Assembly: GCF_002104455.1 (NCBI RefSeq)
Contig: NZ_NBOC01000004.1
Span: 186,001 to 250,000, forward strand
Origin: Colwellia chukchiensis
Lineage (GTDB): Bacteria; Pseudomonadota; Gammaproteobacteria; Enterobacterales; Alteromonadaceae
Reading direction: 5' to 3'
DNA: 64,000 bases
Both the position numbers and the translations under genes were made by a program. The notes below the pieces were generated by a model. That model had not been told where the DNA came from. It was given only the letters and a program-made list of their open reading frames with translations, and ran no database searches. Below, piece by piece: positions 17,854-28,063 of the stretch (its first letter is position 1; every line of letters starts with the position of its first letter).

Positions 17854-18702
17854 ATGGCAATTACTGCTGCACAAGTTAAAGAATTACGTGAACGCACAGC
17901 TGCGGGCATGATGGATTGTAAAAAAGCTTTACAAGAAGCCAATGGCGATATGGAACTTGCGATTGAAAATATGCGTAAGTCTGGCCAAGCAAAAGCTGCT
18001 AAAAAAGCGGGTAATATTGCGGCTGAAGGTACTATTTTAATTAAAACAGGCGCAGGTGTTGCTGCTTTAGTTGAAGTTAACTGTCAAACAGATTTCGTTG
18101 CTAAAGACGACAACTTCTTAGCATTTGCTAATGAAGTAGCCGATGCTGCTTTAGCGTCTAAAGTAATTATCGAAGAGTTACAAGCTCAATTCGAAGAAAA
18201 GCGTATTGCGTTAGTAACCAAAATCGGTGAAAACATTAATGTACGTCGTGTTGAATACATTGAAGGCGCAGCATTAGCTTCATACCGCCACGGCGCTACC
18301 ATTGGTGTTGTAGTTGCTGGTGAAGGTGACGCTGAAGCACTTAAGCATATTGCAATGCACGTTGCTGCAAGTAAGCCAGAGTACATCAACCCTGAAGATG
18401 TACCTGCTGACGTTGTTGAAAAAGAGAAAGCGATTCAAATCGATATCGCCATGAATGAAGGCAAGCCACAAGAAATCGCAGAAAAAATGGTTTCGGGTCG
18501 TATGAAGAAATTTACCGGTGAAGTTTCTTTAACAGGTCAAGCATTCATTATGGAACCTAAGAAAACCGTTGGTGTTATCTTAAAAGAGAAAGGCATTTCA
18601 GTGTCTAACTTTATTCGTCTTGAAGTAGGCGAAGGTATCGAGAAGAAAGAAGAAGATTTTGCTGCTGAAGTTGAAGCACAAATTGCGGCTGCTAAATCTT
18701 AA
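17854..18702 (+). CDS. tsf: Elongation factor Ts
   Basis: Guanine-nucleotide exchange factor for EF-Tu. 282 aa, close to E. coli's 283. The N-terminal UBA-like domain has [19 protein letters not shown], and the signature [10 protein letters not shown] (about 79-88) contacts the EF-Tu Mg site. ATG preceded by GAGG. Co-transcribed with rpsB and closed by a strong terminator at 18741. Confidence 0.99.
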   Translation: MAITAAQVKELRERTAAGMMDCKKALQEANGDMELAIENMRKSGQAKAAKKAGNIAAEGTILIKTGAGVAALVEVNCQTDFVAKDDNFLAFANEVADAALASKVIIEELQAQFEEKRIALVTKIGENINVRRVEYIEGAALASYRHGATIGVVVAGEGDAEALKHIAMHVAASKPEYINPEDVPADVVEKEKAIQIDIAMNEGKPQEIAEKMVSGRMKKFTGEVSLTGQAFIMEPKKTVGVILKEKGISVSNFIRLEVGEGIEKKEEDFAAEVEAQIAAAKS

Positions 18703-18740
18703 TTTATTGCTGAATTGATAAAGCACTAGCAAACATAATT

Positions 18741-18766
18741 AAAAAAGCGCTTAACGGCGCTTTTTT
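18741..18766 (+). terminator. Terminator of rpsB-tsf
   Basis: AAAAAAGCGC and GCGCTTTTTT form a perfect stem around TTAACG, ending in six T. Between it and pyrH (19004) there is no gene; a TAAAAT at 18932-18937 could be the pyrH -10. Confidence 0.93.
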
Positions 18767-19003
18767 ATTGTCAAATATTTACGCCGCAACTGTCTACACA
18801 AGCTTTGCTTAGTGGCCAAGCACTAGAATAATAATGTGCTAACATGGCTAGAAACACTTAAGAAAAAGCGCAAAGTAGCGACAACAGCAGACTTTTTTCA
18901 TATTAGGCTTTCGAACCTTTGTTAAACGTATTAAAATAACCAAGGTCATTCAGACCTAGGTGATTTTATTTAAATTTAAAAATTCTTAAGGAATGTTTAT
19001 TAC

Positions 19004-19744
19004 ATGAGCATCAACCCCAAACCAAGGTATCGTCGAATCCTTTTAAAACTTAGTGGTGAAGCCCTTATGGGTGAAGAAGGTTTTGGCATAGATCCAAAAG
19101 TATTGGATCGAATGGCACAAGAAATTAAAGAATTAATCGAAATGGGCATTCAAGTCGGCTTGGTTATTGGCGGGGGGAATCTGTTTCGTGGTAAAGGTTT
19201 AGCAGAAGCGGGCATGAATCGGGTTGTTGGTGACCAAATGGGGATGTTAGCTACGGTCATGAATGGCTTAGCGATGCGCGATGCCTTACACCGTGCATTT
19301 GTGAATACGCGCTTAATGTCTGCGATAGACTTAGCAGGTGTCTGCGATCGATACAACTGGGCAGAAGCCATTAGCTTACTGAAATCAGGTCGCGTGGTAA
19401 TCTTTAGTGCCGGCACAGGTAATCCGTTTTTTACCACAGACTCAGCAGCCTGTTTGCGTGGCATCGAAATTGAAGCCGATGTGGTATTAAAAGCGACAAA
19501 AGTTGATGGCATCTATTCAGAAGATCCGGTTGCCAATCCTGATGCAACTCTTTATAACCATTTGAGTTATCAAGAAGTTTTAGAAAAAGAATTGAAAGTG
19601 ATGGATTTAGCAGCCTTTACATTGGCACGCGATCATAGCATGACGTTAAAGGTATTTAACATGAATAAGCCTGGTGCGTTAAAGTCGGTTGTGATGGGCG
19701 GCGAAGAAGGTACTACAATCGATCATGCAGAAAATTTAACTTAA
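19004..19744 (+). CDS. pyrH: UMP kinase
   Basis: Phosphorylates UMP to UDP; hexameric bacterial enzyme of the amino-acid-kinase fold, regulated by GTP and UTP. 246 aa. Visible: [13 protein letters not shown] at the N-terminus, [12 protein letters not shown] (phosphate loop, about 52-63), [13 protein letters not shown] (nucleotide/UTP site) and [16 protein letters not shown] at 19004 with AAGGAA upstream. 19 bp before frr, so the two are co-transcribed. Confidence 0.98.
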   Translation: MSINPKPRYRRILLKLSGEALMGEEGFGIDPKVLDRMAQEIKELIEMGIQVGLVIGGGNLFRGKGLAEAGMNRVVGDQMGMLATVMNGLAMRDALHRAFVNTRLMSAIDLAGVCDRYNWAEAISLLKSGRVVIFSAGTGNPFFTTDSAACLRGIEIEADVVLKATKVDGIYSEDPVANPDATLYNHLSYQEVLEKELKVMDLAAFTLARDHSMTLKVFNMNKPGALKSVVMGGEEGTTIDHAENLT

Positions 19745-19763
19745 TAAGTGCAGGAATAACATA

Positions 19764-20321
19764 GTGATAAATGAAATAAAACAAGATGCGCAAGAGCGTA
19801 TGGCGAAAAGTATTGAGTCATTAAAAATTAGCTTAAATAAAATTCGCACGGGTCGAGCGCACCGCTCATTATTAGACAATATCGTCGTCGAATATTACGG
19901 TATGGACACCCCGCTGAATCAAGTAGGTAACATTACCGTACCCGATGCGCGAACGCTAGCGATCACCGTATTTGACAAAGGCATGATAGGCGCGGTTGAG
20001 AAAGCCATTTTAAAATCAGATTTGGGCTTAAACCCTTCTTCGCAAGGTACCTTGATCCGAATCCCTCTGCCAGCGTTAACGGAAGAGCGTCGTAAAGAAT
20101 TAGTAAAAGTTGTTCGCGGTGAAGCGGAAGTTTCTAAAGTGGCAATTCGTAATATTCGTCGTGATGCTAACTCGGATGTGAAAGCGTTAAACAAAGAAAA
20201 AGAAATAAGTGATGATGAAATGCACCGCGCAGAAGACGAAGTGCAAAAGATCACTGATATATTTATTAAGCAAGTTGACGAAACTTTAGCCGTTAAAGAA
20301 AAGGAATTGATGGAAATATAA
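19764..20321 (+). CDS. frr: Ribosome recycling factor
   Basis: Works with EF-G to split ribosomes after termination. 185 aa, the standard length. N-terminus [12 protein letters not shown] and the family motifs [20 protein letters not shown] and [18 protein letters not shown] are clear. The start is GTG at 19764 with CAGGAA upstream; it gives the usual length of the family. Followed by a terminator at 20344. Confidence 0.98.
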   Translation: MINEIKQDAQERMAKSIESLKISLNKIRTGRAHRSLLDNIVVEYYGMDTPLNQVGNITVPDARTLAITVFDKGMIGAVEKAILKSDLGLNPSSQGTLIRIPLPALTEERRKELVKVVRGEAEVSKVAIRNIRRDANSDVKALNKEKEISDDEMHRAEDEVQKITDIFIKQVDETLAVKEKELMEI

Positions 20322-20343
20322 AGTTTTCATTGCTTAATCCATG

Positions 20344-20372
20344 ACGCCGTAGATAATGACTACGGCGTTTTT
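20344..20372 (+). terminator. Terminator of pyrH-frr
   Basis: ACGCCGTAG (20344-20352) pairs with CTACGGCGT (20360-20368) over a 7-nt loop, followed by five T. Confidence 0.92.
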
Positions 20373-20428
20373 GCATATGCCAATAAAAAAATAACAATAC
20401 TCAGCGTTAAACTTGCAATGGAGAATGA

Positions 20429-21196
20429 GTGAGTAGATTAGAACAACAAACCAATCCTTTATTACCAGAGTCAGCAACTGTGCCTCAGCACATTGCTATA
20501 ATCATGGATGGTAATGGCCGTTGGGCAAAGCAACGTGGGAAAAAACGTGTTGTTGGACACAAGTCTGGTGTTGAGTCGGTCAGAGCAACCGTAACAACAG
20601 CGGCAAAGTGTGGTGTTAAAGCCTTAACTTTATTTGCCTTTAGTAGTGAAAATTGGCAGAGGCCGGCAAGCGAAGTCAGTGTCTTGATGGATCTTTTTAT
20701 GTATGTCTTAACCCGCGAAGTTAAACGCTTACATAAAAATGGTATTAAATTTAAGGTCATAGGTGACGTTAGTAAGTTTTCCAATAAATTACAAAAGATG
20801 ATCCAAGAATCAGAAGCGTTAACCGCGGAAAATTCTGGAATGGTGTTATCTATTGCTGCCAACTATGGTGGTCGTTGGGATATTACGCAAGCAGCTAAAC
20901 AATTAGCCAGCAAGGTTGAGACGCAAGCCATTAGCGCTGATGAAATAACTGAAACTATGTTTCATGAGCAAACAAGTTTAGCAAGTTTACCCGAACTCGA
21001 TTTATTAATTAGAACCGGCGGTGATTACCGCATAAGTAACTTTTTACTTTGGCAAGCAGCGTATGCCGAGTTATATTTTACCGAGGTGTTATGGCCAGAC
21101 TTTAATGAAACTGAATTTACCAAAGCAATCACGCAATTTAAGCAACGTGAGCGCCGTTTTGGTAAAACCAGTGAACAAGTGACCGATAAAAACTAA
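20429..21196 (+). CDS. uppS: Undecaprenyl diphosphate synthase (cis-prenyltransferase)
   Basis: Adds eight isoprene units to FPP to make the C55 carrier lipid for peptidoglycan and O-antigen. 255 aa. Motifs: [17 protein letters not shown] (catalytic Asp), [13 protein letters not shown], and the C-terminal [19 protein letters not shown]...ELYFT. GTG start with GGAG upstream. First gene of the envelope-lipid cluster uppS-cdsA-dxr-rseP-bamA-skp-lpx; 84 bp before cdsA. Confidence 0.98.
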   Translation: MSRLEQQTNPLLPESATVPQHIAIIMDGNGRWAKQRGKKRVVGHKSGVESVRATVTTAAKCGVKALTLFAFSSENWQRPASEVSVLMDLFMYVLTREVKRLHKNGIKFKVIGDVSKFSNKLQKMIQESEALTAENSGMVLSIAANYGGRWDITQAAKQLASKVETQAISADEITETMFHEQTSLASLPELDLLIRTGGDYRISNFLLWQAAYAELYFTEVLWPDFNETEFTKAITQFKQRERRFGKTSEQVTDKN

Positions 21197-21280
21197 AAAA
21201 AACTTAAGGGTTGTTTTTCAATTAAAACAAAAAATAAAAGCAATGATCTACCAACCCGCGCACAAATTAAGGAACATCGT

Positions 21281-22147
21281 TTGTTAAAACAACGCATTAT
21301 CACGGCATTAATACTTGCACCCGCTACAATTTTGGCGATTTTTTACTTATCACTTTCGAGCTTTGCTGCCATTATGCTTGCCGTTATGGCGATTGGCGCT
21401 TGGGAGTGGGGACCCCTAATGGGTTGTGCGAGTAAGCGCTATCGTGTCGCTTTTGTCAGCGGAACATTGATTTTAATAATGGCGCTTTGGCATTTACTCA
21501 CCATAGATCAACTGTGGCTTGCCCCGAAAGTTTTATTGACGCAAGTAAACGTTTTACTTTGGCTAGCTGTGGTTTGGTGGCTATTGTCAGCAGGGTTGAC
21601 ACTGTTATACCCCAGATTTAGTGCTTTTTGGTCCCGCCATCGCTCAGTGCGTGGCGTGTTTGGTTGGTTGACTTTAGTTCCGACTTGGCTCGCGTTTATG
21701 GTGTTAAGAAGTAGCGAATATGGAACCGATACCTACCATGGCGCGCAATTATTGATGTTTTTGTTTTTAATGGTTTGGAGCGCCGATGTAGGTGCATATT
21801 TTGTTGGAAAATCAATTGGTAAACATAAGTTGCTGCCTAATGTTAGCCCAGGAAAAACCTTAGAGGGCTTTATCGGTGGTGTATTATGCGCCTGTATAAC
21901 TGTTTTGATTGCAGGTTATTTTATCGATTGGACTTTTGAGCAATATAAAATTGTCATTCCAGTGACCATTTTAATCACCACCATCTCAGTATTAGGCGAT
22001 TTAAATGAAAGTATGTTTAAACGCCAAGCAGGAGTTAAAGATAGTGGTTCTATTTTACCGGGTCATGGCGGTGTGCTTGATCGCATTGATAGTTTAACCG
22101 CAACTGCACCAATTTATGCCTTATGTTATTCATACTTAGGTTGGTAA
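21281..22147 (+). CDS. cdsA: Phosphatidate cytidylyltransferase
   Basis: Makes CDP-diacylglycerol from phosphatidic acid and CTP at the inner membrane. 288 aa with about eight hydrophobic segments. The family signatures are intact: VSPGKTLEGFIGG (about 188-200) and DLNESMFKRQAGVKDSG with LPGHGGVLDRIDS at the C-terminus. The start is TTG (21281) after AAGGAA; no ATG is better placed. 5 bp before dxr. Confidence 0.96.
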   Translation: MLKQRIITALILAPATILAIFYLSLSSFAAIMLAVMAIGAWEWGPLMGCASKRYRVAFVSGTLILIMALWHLLTIDQLWLAPKVLLTQVNVLLWLAVVWWLLSAGLTLLYPRFSAFWSRHRSVRGVFGWLTLVPTWLAFMVLRSSEYGTDTYHGAQLLMFLFLMVWSADVGAYFVGKSIGKHKLLPNVSPGKTLEGFIGGVLCACITVLIAGYFIDWTFEQYKIVIPVTILITTISVLGDLNESMFKRQAGVKDSGSILPGHGGVLDRIDSLTATAPIYALCYSYLGW

Positions 22148-22152
22148 ATTAG

Positions 22153-23352
22153 ATGCAAAAATTATGTATTCTGGGCTCTACTGGTTCGATAGGTAAAAGC
22201 ACATTAGATGTTGTACGTCTGCATCCTGAAAAATTTAATGTGGTGAGCTTAGCTGCGCACTCTAGCGTTGAGCTTATGCTTGAGCAATGTCTTGAATTTC
22301 ATCCCAACACCGTTGTTATGGTATCTACCGCTCATGCTGAGGCACTGAAAAAGCAACTGCGGGAGAAAAACCTCGTTAATATTCAAGTGTTGGCAGGGGC
22401 AAAAGCACTAGAAACCCTTGCTGAGCAAGACACCACAGATACGGTTATGGCCGCCATCGTTGGCGCGTCGGGCTTGCTTGCAACATTAGCTGCGGTGAAA
22501 GCAGGAAAAAAAGTATTACTTGCAAATAAAGAGGCATTAGTAACCTCAGGGGCAATTTTTATAGATGCGGTTAAGGCGTCGGGTGCACAATTATTGCCAA
22601 TTGACAGTGAGCATAATGCTATATTTCAATGTTTACCTTTAGGTGAGCAGCAGCAACCGGGTACTTGCGACTTAGCTGCTGCTGGCGTGAGTAAAATACT
22701 ATTGACGGGCTCAGGCGGGCCTTTTAGAACATGGCCGATAGCAAGCCTTAACCAAGTGACTCCAGCGCAAGCTTGCGCGCATCCTAATTGGGATATGGGC
22801 CGCAAAATATCGGTAGACTCTGCCACCATGATGAATAAAGGTTTAGAGTTCATTGAGGCAAAGTGGTTATTTAACCTTGAACCTGACGACATTCAAGTTG
22901 TCTTACATCCGCAAAGTACCATTCATTCTATGGTGCAGTATAAGGATGGCTCTGTGCTTGCGCAAATGGGCAACCCAGATATGCGCACGCCAATAGCTCA
23001 TGCGCTGAGCTTTCCACAACGGATAGACTCAGGCGTTGCACCACTGGACTTTTTTACCGCTAAAGCCTTTGAATTTGAAGCGGTTGATTTTGTTAAATAC
23101 CCTAACTTAAAGTTGGCCATTGATGCCTGTAAAAGTGGTCAAGGCGCATGTACAGCACTAAATGCCGCGAATGAAATTGCCGTTGATGCTTTTTTAAGCG
23201 AAACGATAAAGTTTACCGATATTGCAAAAATAAATGAAACTTCTGTCAATAAATTTGTCTCAGAAAAGGTTAGCTCAATAGAAGACGTAATTGCGCTAGA
23301 TAGGCGTGTAAGAGTATTTGCACAATCCTTAATTTTGAACGCCAAGCACTAG
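22153..23352 (+). CDS. dxr: 1-deoxy-D-xylulose 5-phosphate reductoisomerase
   Basis: Converts DXP to 2-C-methyl-erythritol 4-phosphate with NADPH, the committed MEP-pathway step. 399 aa (E. coli 398). NADPH loop [13 protein letters not shown] (8-20), [11 protein letters not shown], and metal/substrate motifs [11 protein letters not shown] and SGGPFRTW are visible. It supplies precursors used by uppS two genes upstream. ATG, 5 bp after cdsA. Confidence 0.98.
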   Translation: MQKLCILGSTGSIGKSTLDVVRLHPEKFNVVSLAAHSSVELMLEQCLEFHPNTVVMVSTAHAEALKKQLREKNLVNIQVLAGAKALETLAEQDTTDTVMAAIVGASGLLATLAAVKAGKKVLLANKEALVTSGAIFIDAVKASGAQLLPIDSEHNAIFQCLPLGEQQQPGTCDLAAAGVSKILLTGSGGPFRTWPIASLNQVTPAQACAHPNWDMGRKISVDSATMMNKGLEFIEAKWLFNLEPDDIQVVLHPQSTIHSMVQYKDGSVLAQMGNPDMRTPIAHALSFPQRIDSGVAPLDFFTAKAFEFEAVDFVKYPNLKLAIDACKSGQGACTALNAANEIAVDAFLSETIKFTDIAKINETSVNKFVSEKVSSIEDVIALDRRVRVFAQSLILNAKH

Positions 23353-23372
23353 CGCACTGAAAGAGTAGTAAA

Positions 23373-24728
23373 ATGATAGAGTTTATTTGGAATCTTGGGT
23401 CTTTTGTTGTGGCATTAGGCATATTGATTACCGTTCATGAATATGGCCATTTTTGGGTCGCACGAAAAAATGGTGTACAAGTACAGCGCTTCTCGATTGG
23501 GTTTGGTAAAGCGATTTGGCGTAAGTATGATCAATACGGTACTGAGTTTGTCATCGCCATGATCCCGCTTGGCGGTTATGTGAAAATGCTCGACAGCCGA
23601 GTTGATGAGGTCGATGAAGCGACTAAGCATCGCACATTTGACGGCAAATCAGTCTATCAACGTATTGCCATTATTGCTGCTGGCCCGTTAGCGAACTTTA
23701 TTTTTGCTCTATTTGCCTTTTATGTCATGTTTTTAATTGGCGTACCGAGTGTTAAGCCCATTATTGGTGAGATCACGCCAGAGTCCATTGCAGCGCAAGC
23801 TAACTTACCCCGAAATGGTGAAATTATTGCTATTTCTGGGCAAAGAACACAAGACTGGCAGGATGTTAATCTCGCACTTATCAGTGCCATAGGTGAAAGT
23901 GAACTAACACTGACGGTCAAAACGCCAGATCGCATCGGCAATAAAAGCTATCAATTAAATACCCAAAATTGGCAGTTTTCACCGGAAAATGAATCATCGA
24001 TTGCTAGCCTAGGAATACAACCGTTTCGCGCTAAAGTTCACACTGAATTGGCTGTCGTCGCGGCAGGTAGTCCAGCAGCAAAGGCAGGATTACAAGTGGG
24101 CGATAAACTGATCAGTATTGCCGGTCAACGTGTTGATAACCAATGGCAAGTTTTTGCAGATAACATTAAAACGTATCCTGAACAAAATGTTGCTATTGAG
24201 ATCTTACGCGAAGGCAAAATTTTGCAATTAGAGGTTAGGCCAGAGTCAAGAACTTGGCAAAACAAAGTAATTGGTTATTTGGGGGTTCAGCCGGTATCTG
24301 ATCCTTACCCCAGTGAATATCAATTTGAACAAGCCTATGGCCCTATTGCTGCGTTAACGCAAAGTGCTAAAAAAACCTGGCAATTAATTGAGCTGAGTTT
24401 TCAGATGATCGCCAAACTTATTACCGGCGATGTATCGGTGAAAAACTTAAGTGGACCAATATCGATAGCCCAAGGTGCAGGCAGTAGTGCTGACTATGGT
24501 TTAGTATACTTTTTAGGCTTTTTAGCCCTGATTAGTATAAACCTTGGCATAATAAACCTTTTACCTTTACCCGTACTCGATGGTGGTCACTTGTTTTACT
24601 ATTTCATCGAGCTAATCACAGGCAAGCCTGTGCCAGAAAAAATACAAGAAATAGGTTTTAAATTTGGTACTATAGCGCTATTAAGCTTAATGACTATCGC
24701 CATATTTAACGACTTGTCGCGATTATAA
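23373..24728 (+). CDS. rseP: Site-2 metalloprotease RseP
   Basis: Intramembrane zinc protease that cleaves RseA after DegS and so frees sigma-E; also clears signal peptides. 451 aa. Zinc motif HEYGH (22-26) in TM1, two central PDZ domains (about 115-195 and 205-295) and the second active-site motif LPVLDGGHLFYY in TM3. ATG start, 20 bp after dxr and 29 bp before bamA; linkage to envelope-biogenesis genes matches its sigma-E role. Confidence 0.98.
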   Translation: MIEFIWNLGSFVVALGILITVHEYGHFWVARKNGVQVQRFSIGFGKAIWRKYDQYGTEFVIAMIPLGGYVKMLDSRVDEVDEATKHRTFDGKSVYQRIAIIAAGPLANFIFALFAFYVMFLIGVPSVKPIIGEITPESIAAQANLPRNGEIIAISGQRTQDWQDVNLALISAIGESELTLTVKTPDRIGNKSYQLNTQNWQFSPENESSIASLGIQPFRAKVHTELAVVAAGSPAAKAGLQVGDKLISIAGQRVDNQWQVFADNIKTYPEQNVAIEILREGKILQLEVRPESRTWQNKVIGYLGVQPVSDPYPSEYQFEQAYGPIAALTQSAKKTWQLIELSFQMIAKLITGDVSVKNLSGPISIAQGAGSSADYGLVYFLGFLALISINLGIINLLPLPVLDGGHLFYYFIELITGKPVPEKIQEIGFKFGTIALLSLMTIAIFNDLSRL

Positions 24729-24757
24729 CTAGAAGAAGTATATAAAGTTAATATTTT

Positions 24758-27244
24758 ATGATTATTAAAAAACTTGCCCTGGCGGTATTATTAGGTAGTT
24801 TGGGAACAGCAGTGCAAGCCGCTGATAATTTTCAAGTAGAAGATATCCAAGTTAAAGGATTGCAGCGTGTAGCACTAGGCGCTGCACTAACGCATATACC
24901 ATTTAATGTCGGTGATAATTTAAATGAATTTCGGGTTTCGCAATCGATCAAAGCCTTGTATAAATCCGGCCATTTTAGCGACATTGTGGTATCAAGAGAT
25001 GAAAACACTATTATTTATCGGGTGCGCGAACGAGCCACCATTAGTGCCATTACCTTTGAAGGCAATAAAGACCTTAAAGATGAACAATTAACCGAAAGCC
25101 TCGACGGTAGTAACATTCGGGTTGGTGAAACACTTGATATGACGGTTATTTCCGGCATAGAAACCGGCTTAGAAGATTTCTATCATAGTGTGGGTAAGTA
25201 TAATGCCAATGTAAAAGCAAAAGTGACACATTTACCTCGTAATCGCGTCAATATTGATTTTGTTTTTAACGAAGGCGATGCCGCAGCCATTAAGCAAATT
25301 AATGTCGTCGGGAATGAAAAGTTTTCAGATGCAGAGTTACTAAAGCGTATTGAATTGACCTATGACTCACCATGGTGGGATTTTATGGCGCAAGATCGTT
25401 ACCAAAAGCAGACCCTACAAGGGGACATGGAAACGATTAAAAGTTACTACTTAGATCGCGGTTATTTGCAATACAAAGTTGACTCAACGCAGGTGTCAAT
25501 GACGCCAGATAAAGAGAGCGTATATATTACCCTCAATGTCACTGAAGGTGAGCAATACACAGTGAATGAGGTTGACTTTATTGGTGATATGGCCGGCTTT
25601 AATAAAACTATTCGAGCAATAACGCCGATAAAAACTGATGAGTTATATAATGGTGCTTTAGTCACATATACAGAAGAGATGATCAGCAAGTTTTTGGGGC
25701 GCTATGGTTATGCATACCCGAAAGTGGTTACTATTCCAGAGATTGATGAAGAATCAAAAACGGTAAAGCTTGTGCTATCGGTCGACCCAGGCAAACGAAT
25801 TTACGTCAATCGCATCAACTTTAAAGGTAATCATGTTACCGCAGAGCATGTCTTGCGCAGAGAAATGCGTCAAATGGAAGGTGCTTGGTTATCCAATAAC
25901 TTAGTTGAAGGCTCAAAAGCTTGGCTACAACGCTTACCTTATATGGAAACGGTTGAGTTTGAAACCAACCAACTGCCAGGTGAAGATGATTTAGTGGATA
26001 TTGACTTCACGGTAAAAGAACAACCTTCAGGCTCTTTTACTGCTGGTATTGGTTATGGCTCACAAACGCGCTTAAGTTTGAACGCGGGTATTCAACAAAA
26101 TAACTTTTTAGGTACAGGTAATCGCTTAGGCTTTAGCATTAACACCTCATATTACTCAAAAAGTGCTAACGTTTCTTATACAGACCCATACTTTACGGTT
26201 GATGGCGTATCACTGGGTGGTAATGTTTTTTATCAAGAGTTTAACGCAGGTAATGCCAACCTAGTTGAATATAATAATAAAACTTACGGTCTAGGTATGA
26301 CGTTAGGTTTTCCTATTAATGAGTATGTGCGTTTAAGTTTTGGCGTAGGGTATAAAAATAACGGTATTACGCGTCTTGAAACTTATGAGCAAATTCAAAA
26401 GTTTTATGAGCTTTACTCTGAACCAAACGACCCAGATGGCGGTTTGAGCTTTGAGAGCTTTGACCTTAATGCCGCTATTTCACGTTCAACCCTCAACCGC
26501 GGTACGTTCCCAACGGATGGTTCACAGCAAAGTTTATCTTATAAAATGACGACGCCGAACTCAGACGTTAATTACTTTAAAGTAAACCTAGACACTAAAT
26601 GGTATTTCCCTTTGACGCGCGATCAACGATGGACAGTGTTGGCTAAATTTCAGCTAGGTTATGGTAATGGCTATGGCACGGTTGAAGGTAATGATCAGGT
26701 ATTACCGTTTTGGGAAAACTTTAGAGCCGGTGGTTCAGGTACCTTGCGCGGTTTTGAGTCAAATATCGTCGGGCCACGAGCCATTTATCGTCGACCAACG
26801 GCTATTCCTGGCACGCCAGACTCAGTGGGCTTAGATCTTGTTTCTTCAGGCGGCTGTTGTTTAGGGCCAGATCATGACTTTATTCAGACCTCTCGGCGCT
26901 CTGTAGGTGGTAATGCCATCGCTATTGCAGGTCTTGAGTTGATTGTACCGACACCGTTTTTAGACGAAGGTTTTAGCAACAGTGTGCGTAGCAGCTTTTT
27001 TATCGATGCGGGTAATGTTTGGGATACTGAATTTAATATCGACGACTTTAAAGATTTGGCGGAGGTAGAGTCAGCGAAGATCGCTGATTATTCTGACCCA
27101 GGGCGTTACCGTGCCTCGGCAGGTATTTCCGTGCAGTGGTTATCACCTATGGGGCCAATGATCTTTAGTTTTGCCAGAACAATAAAAGAAGAAGAGGGTG
27201 ATGATACCGAATTCTTTAGCTTTAATATTGGTCAAACATTTTAA
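24758..27244 (+). CDS. bamA: Outer-membrane protein assembly factor BamA
   Basis: Central subunit of the BAM complex that inserts beta-barrels in the outer membrane. 828 aa: signal peptide (about 1-21, ending VQA), five POTRA domains (about 24-424) and a 16-strand barrel to the C-terminus, whose last residues (SFNIGQTF) end in Phe as expected. The conserved RGFESN loop is present (lid-lock RGF). An insert around GGCCLGPDHD adds a Cys-Cys pair in a surface loop. Followed by its periplasmic chaperone gene skp after 135 bp. Confidence 0.98.
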   Translation: MIIKKLALAVLLGSLGTAVQAADNFQVEDIQVKGLQRVALGAALTHIPFNVGDNLNEFRVSQSIKALYKSGHFSDIVVSRDENTIIYRVRERATISAITFEGNKDLKDEQLTESLDGSNIRVGETLDMTVISGIETGLEDFYHSVGKYNANVKAKVTHLPRNRVNIDFVFNEGDAAAIKQINVVGNEKFSDAELLKRIELTYDSPWWDFMAQDRYQKQTLQGDMETIKSYYLDRGYLQYKVDSTQVSMTPDKESVYITLNVTEGEQYTVNEVDFIGDMAGFNKTIRAITPIKTDELYNGALVTYTEEMISKFLGRYGYAYPKVVTIPEIDEESKTVKLVLSVDPGKRIYVNRINFKGNHVTAEHVLRREMRQMEGAWLSNNLVEGSKAWLQRLPYMETVEFETNQLPGEDDLVDIDFTVKEQPSGSFTAGIGYGSQTRLSLNAGIQQNNFLGTGNRLGFSINTSYYSKSANVSYTDPYFTVDGVSLGGNVFYQEFNAGNANLVEYNNKTYGLGMTLGFPINEYVRLSFGVGYKNNGITRLETYEQIQKFYELYSEPNDPDGGLSFESFDLNAAISRSTLNRGTFPTDGSQQSLSYKMTTPNSDVNYFKVNLDTKWYFPLTRDQRWTVLAKFQLGYGNGYGTVEGNDQVLPFWENFRAGGSGTLRGFESNIVGPRAIYRRPTAIPGTPDSVGLDLVSSGGCCLGPDHDFIQTSRRSVGGNAIAIAGLELIVPTPFLDEGFSNSVRSSFFIDAGNVWDTEFNIDDFKDLAEVESAKIADYSDPGRYRASAGISVQWLSPMGPMIFSFARTIKEEEGDDTEFFSFNIGQTF

Positions 27245-27379
27245 TTTAGCTGAATTTAGCTTTGACGCAATTTGTTAGTCGATTAAATAAATAGGCTTGA
27301 ACCAAATTACTTGAGGCGGTATAACTACCGCATAACCAAAAAAGATAAAAAATATTAGAAAATATTTTAGGAGTAAAAA

Positions 27380-27898
27380 TTGAATAAACTGATGAAATCA
27401 ATGTTAGCTGTTAGCACAGCATCGAGCTTATTGTTAGCAAGTTCTGTTATGGCCGCTGAGCAAAAAATTGCCGTGATAAATTTCCAAGAAGTGATGGGTA
27501 AAATTCCTCAAACTGCTGCGGTAATGAAAAGCCTTGAAGAAGAATTTAAAGACGAAAAAGCTGTCTTGGCACAACTTGAACAAGATATTAAGTACCATCA
27601 AGAAAAGAAAAAACGCGATGGCTCATTAATGAGTGCGAAAGAAATTGAAGAACTTGACGGTAAAATTGCCTCGCTTTTCCAAGAGTATCAAACTAAAGGT
27701 AAAGCGTTCCAACAAGAAACTGGCATGCGCAAAAACGAAGAAACCAATAAGATTGTCGCTTTGGTTAGACAAGCTATTGATAACATTGCCGCCAAAGGTA
27801 AGTATGACCTAGTGCTAGAGCAAAGCGCAGTCGTATATTCAAAACCTGATAGCAGCATTACCTCAGAAGTTGTTGCACAAGTAAGTAAATTAAAATAA
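27380..27898 (+). CDS. skp: Periplasmic chaperone Skp/OmpH
   Basis: Trimeric jellyfish-shaped chaperone that holds unfolded outer-membrane proteins. 172 aa: signal peptide cut near MAAEQ (residues 24-27), then a long coiled-coil-forming helical region rich in Glu/Lys (KDEKAVLAQLEQDIKYHQEKKK). I keep TTG 27380 because TAGGAG lies 6 bases upstream; ATG at codon 5 is too far downstream of it. Between bamA and lpxD, the usual order. Confidence 0.94.
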   Translation: MNKLMKSMLAVSTASSLLLASSVMAAEQKIAVINFQEVMGKIPQTAAVMKSLEEEFKDEKAVLAQLEQDIKYHQEKKKRDGSLMSAKEIEELDGKIASLFQEYQTKGKAFQQETGMRKNEETNKIVALVRQAIDNIAAKGKYDLVLEQSAVVYSKPDSSITSEVVAQVSKLK

Positions 27899-27960
27899 CC
27901 ACCACTAGTGGTGTTAGGCAAGAGTGCTTAAACAGCAGTGCTTGCTTATAGCGTTATGGT

Positions 27961-27991
27961 AATATTCCGAATCCAATTGATTCGGAATATT
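27961..27991 (+). promoter_or_regulatory. Long hairpin between skp and lpxD
   Basis: AATATTCCGAATC (27961-27973) and GATTCGGAATATT (27979-27991) form a perfect 13-bp stem with a 5-nt loop. There is no T run after it, so it is more likely an mRNA stability/processing element than a full terminator. A smaller palindrome, CACCACTAGTGGTG, starts right after the skp stop. Confidence 0.55.
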
Positions 27992-28063
27992 GCGTTTAGC
28001 CCACGGGTTATTGCTTTCCATTCAATCTATACTGTAGATTCTAGCTAACAAGAAGTTAAATAT

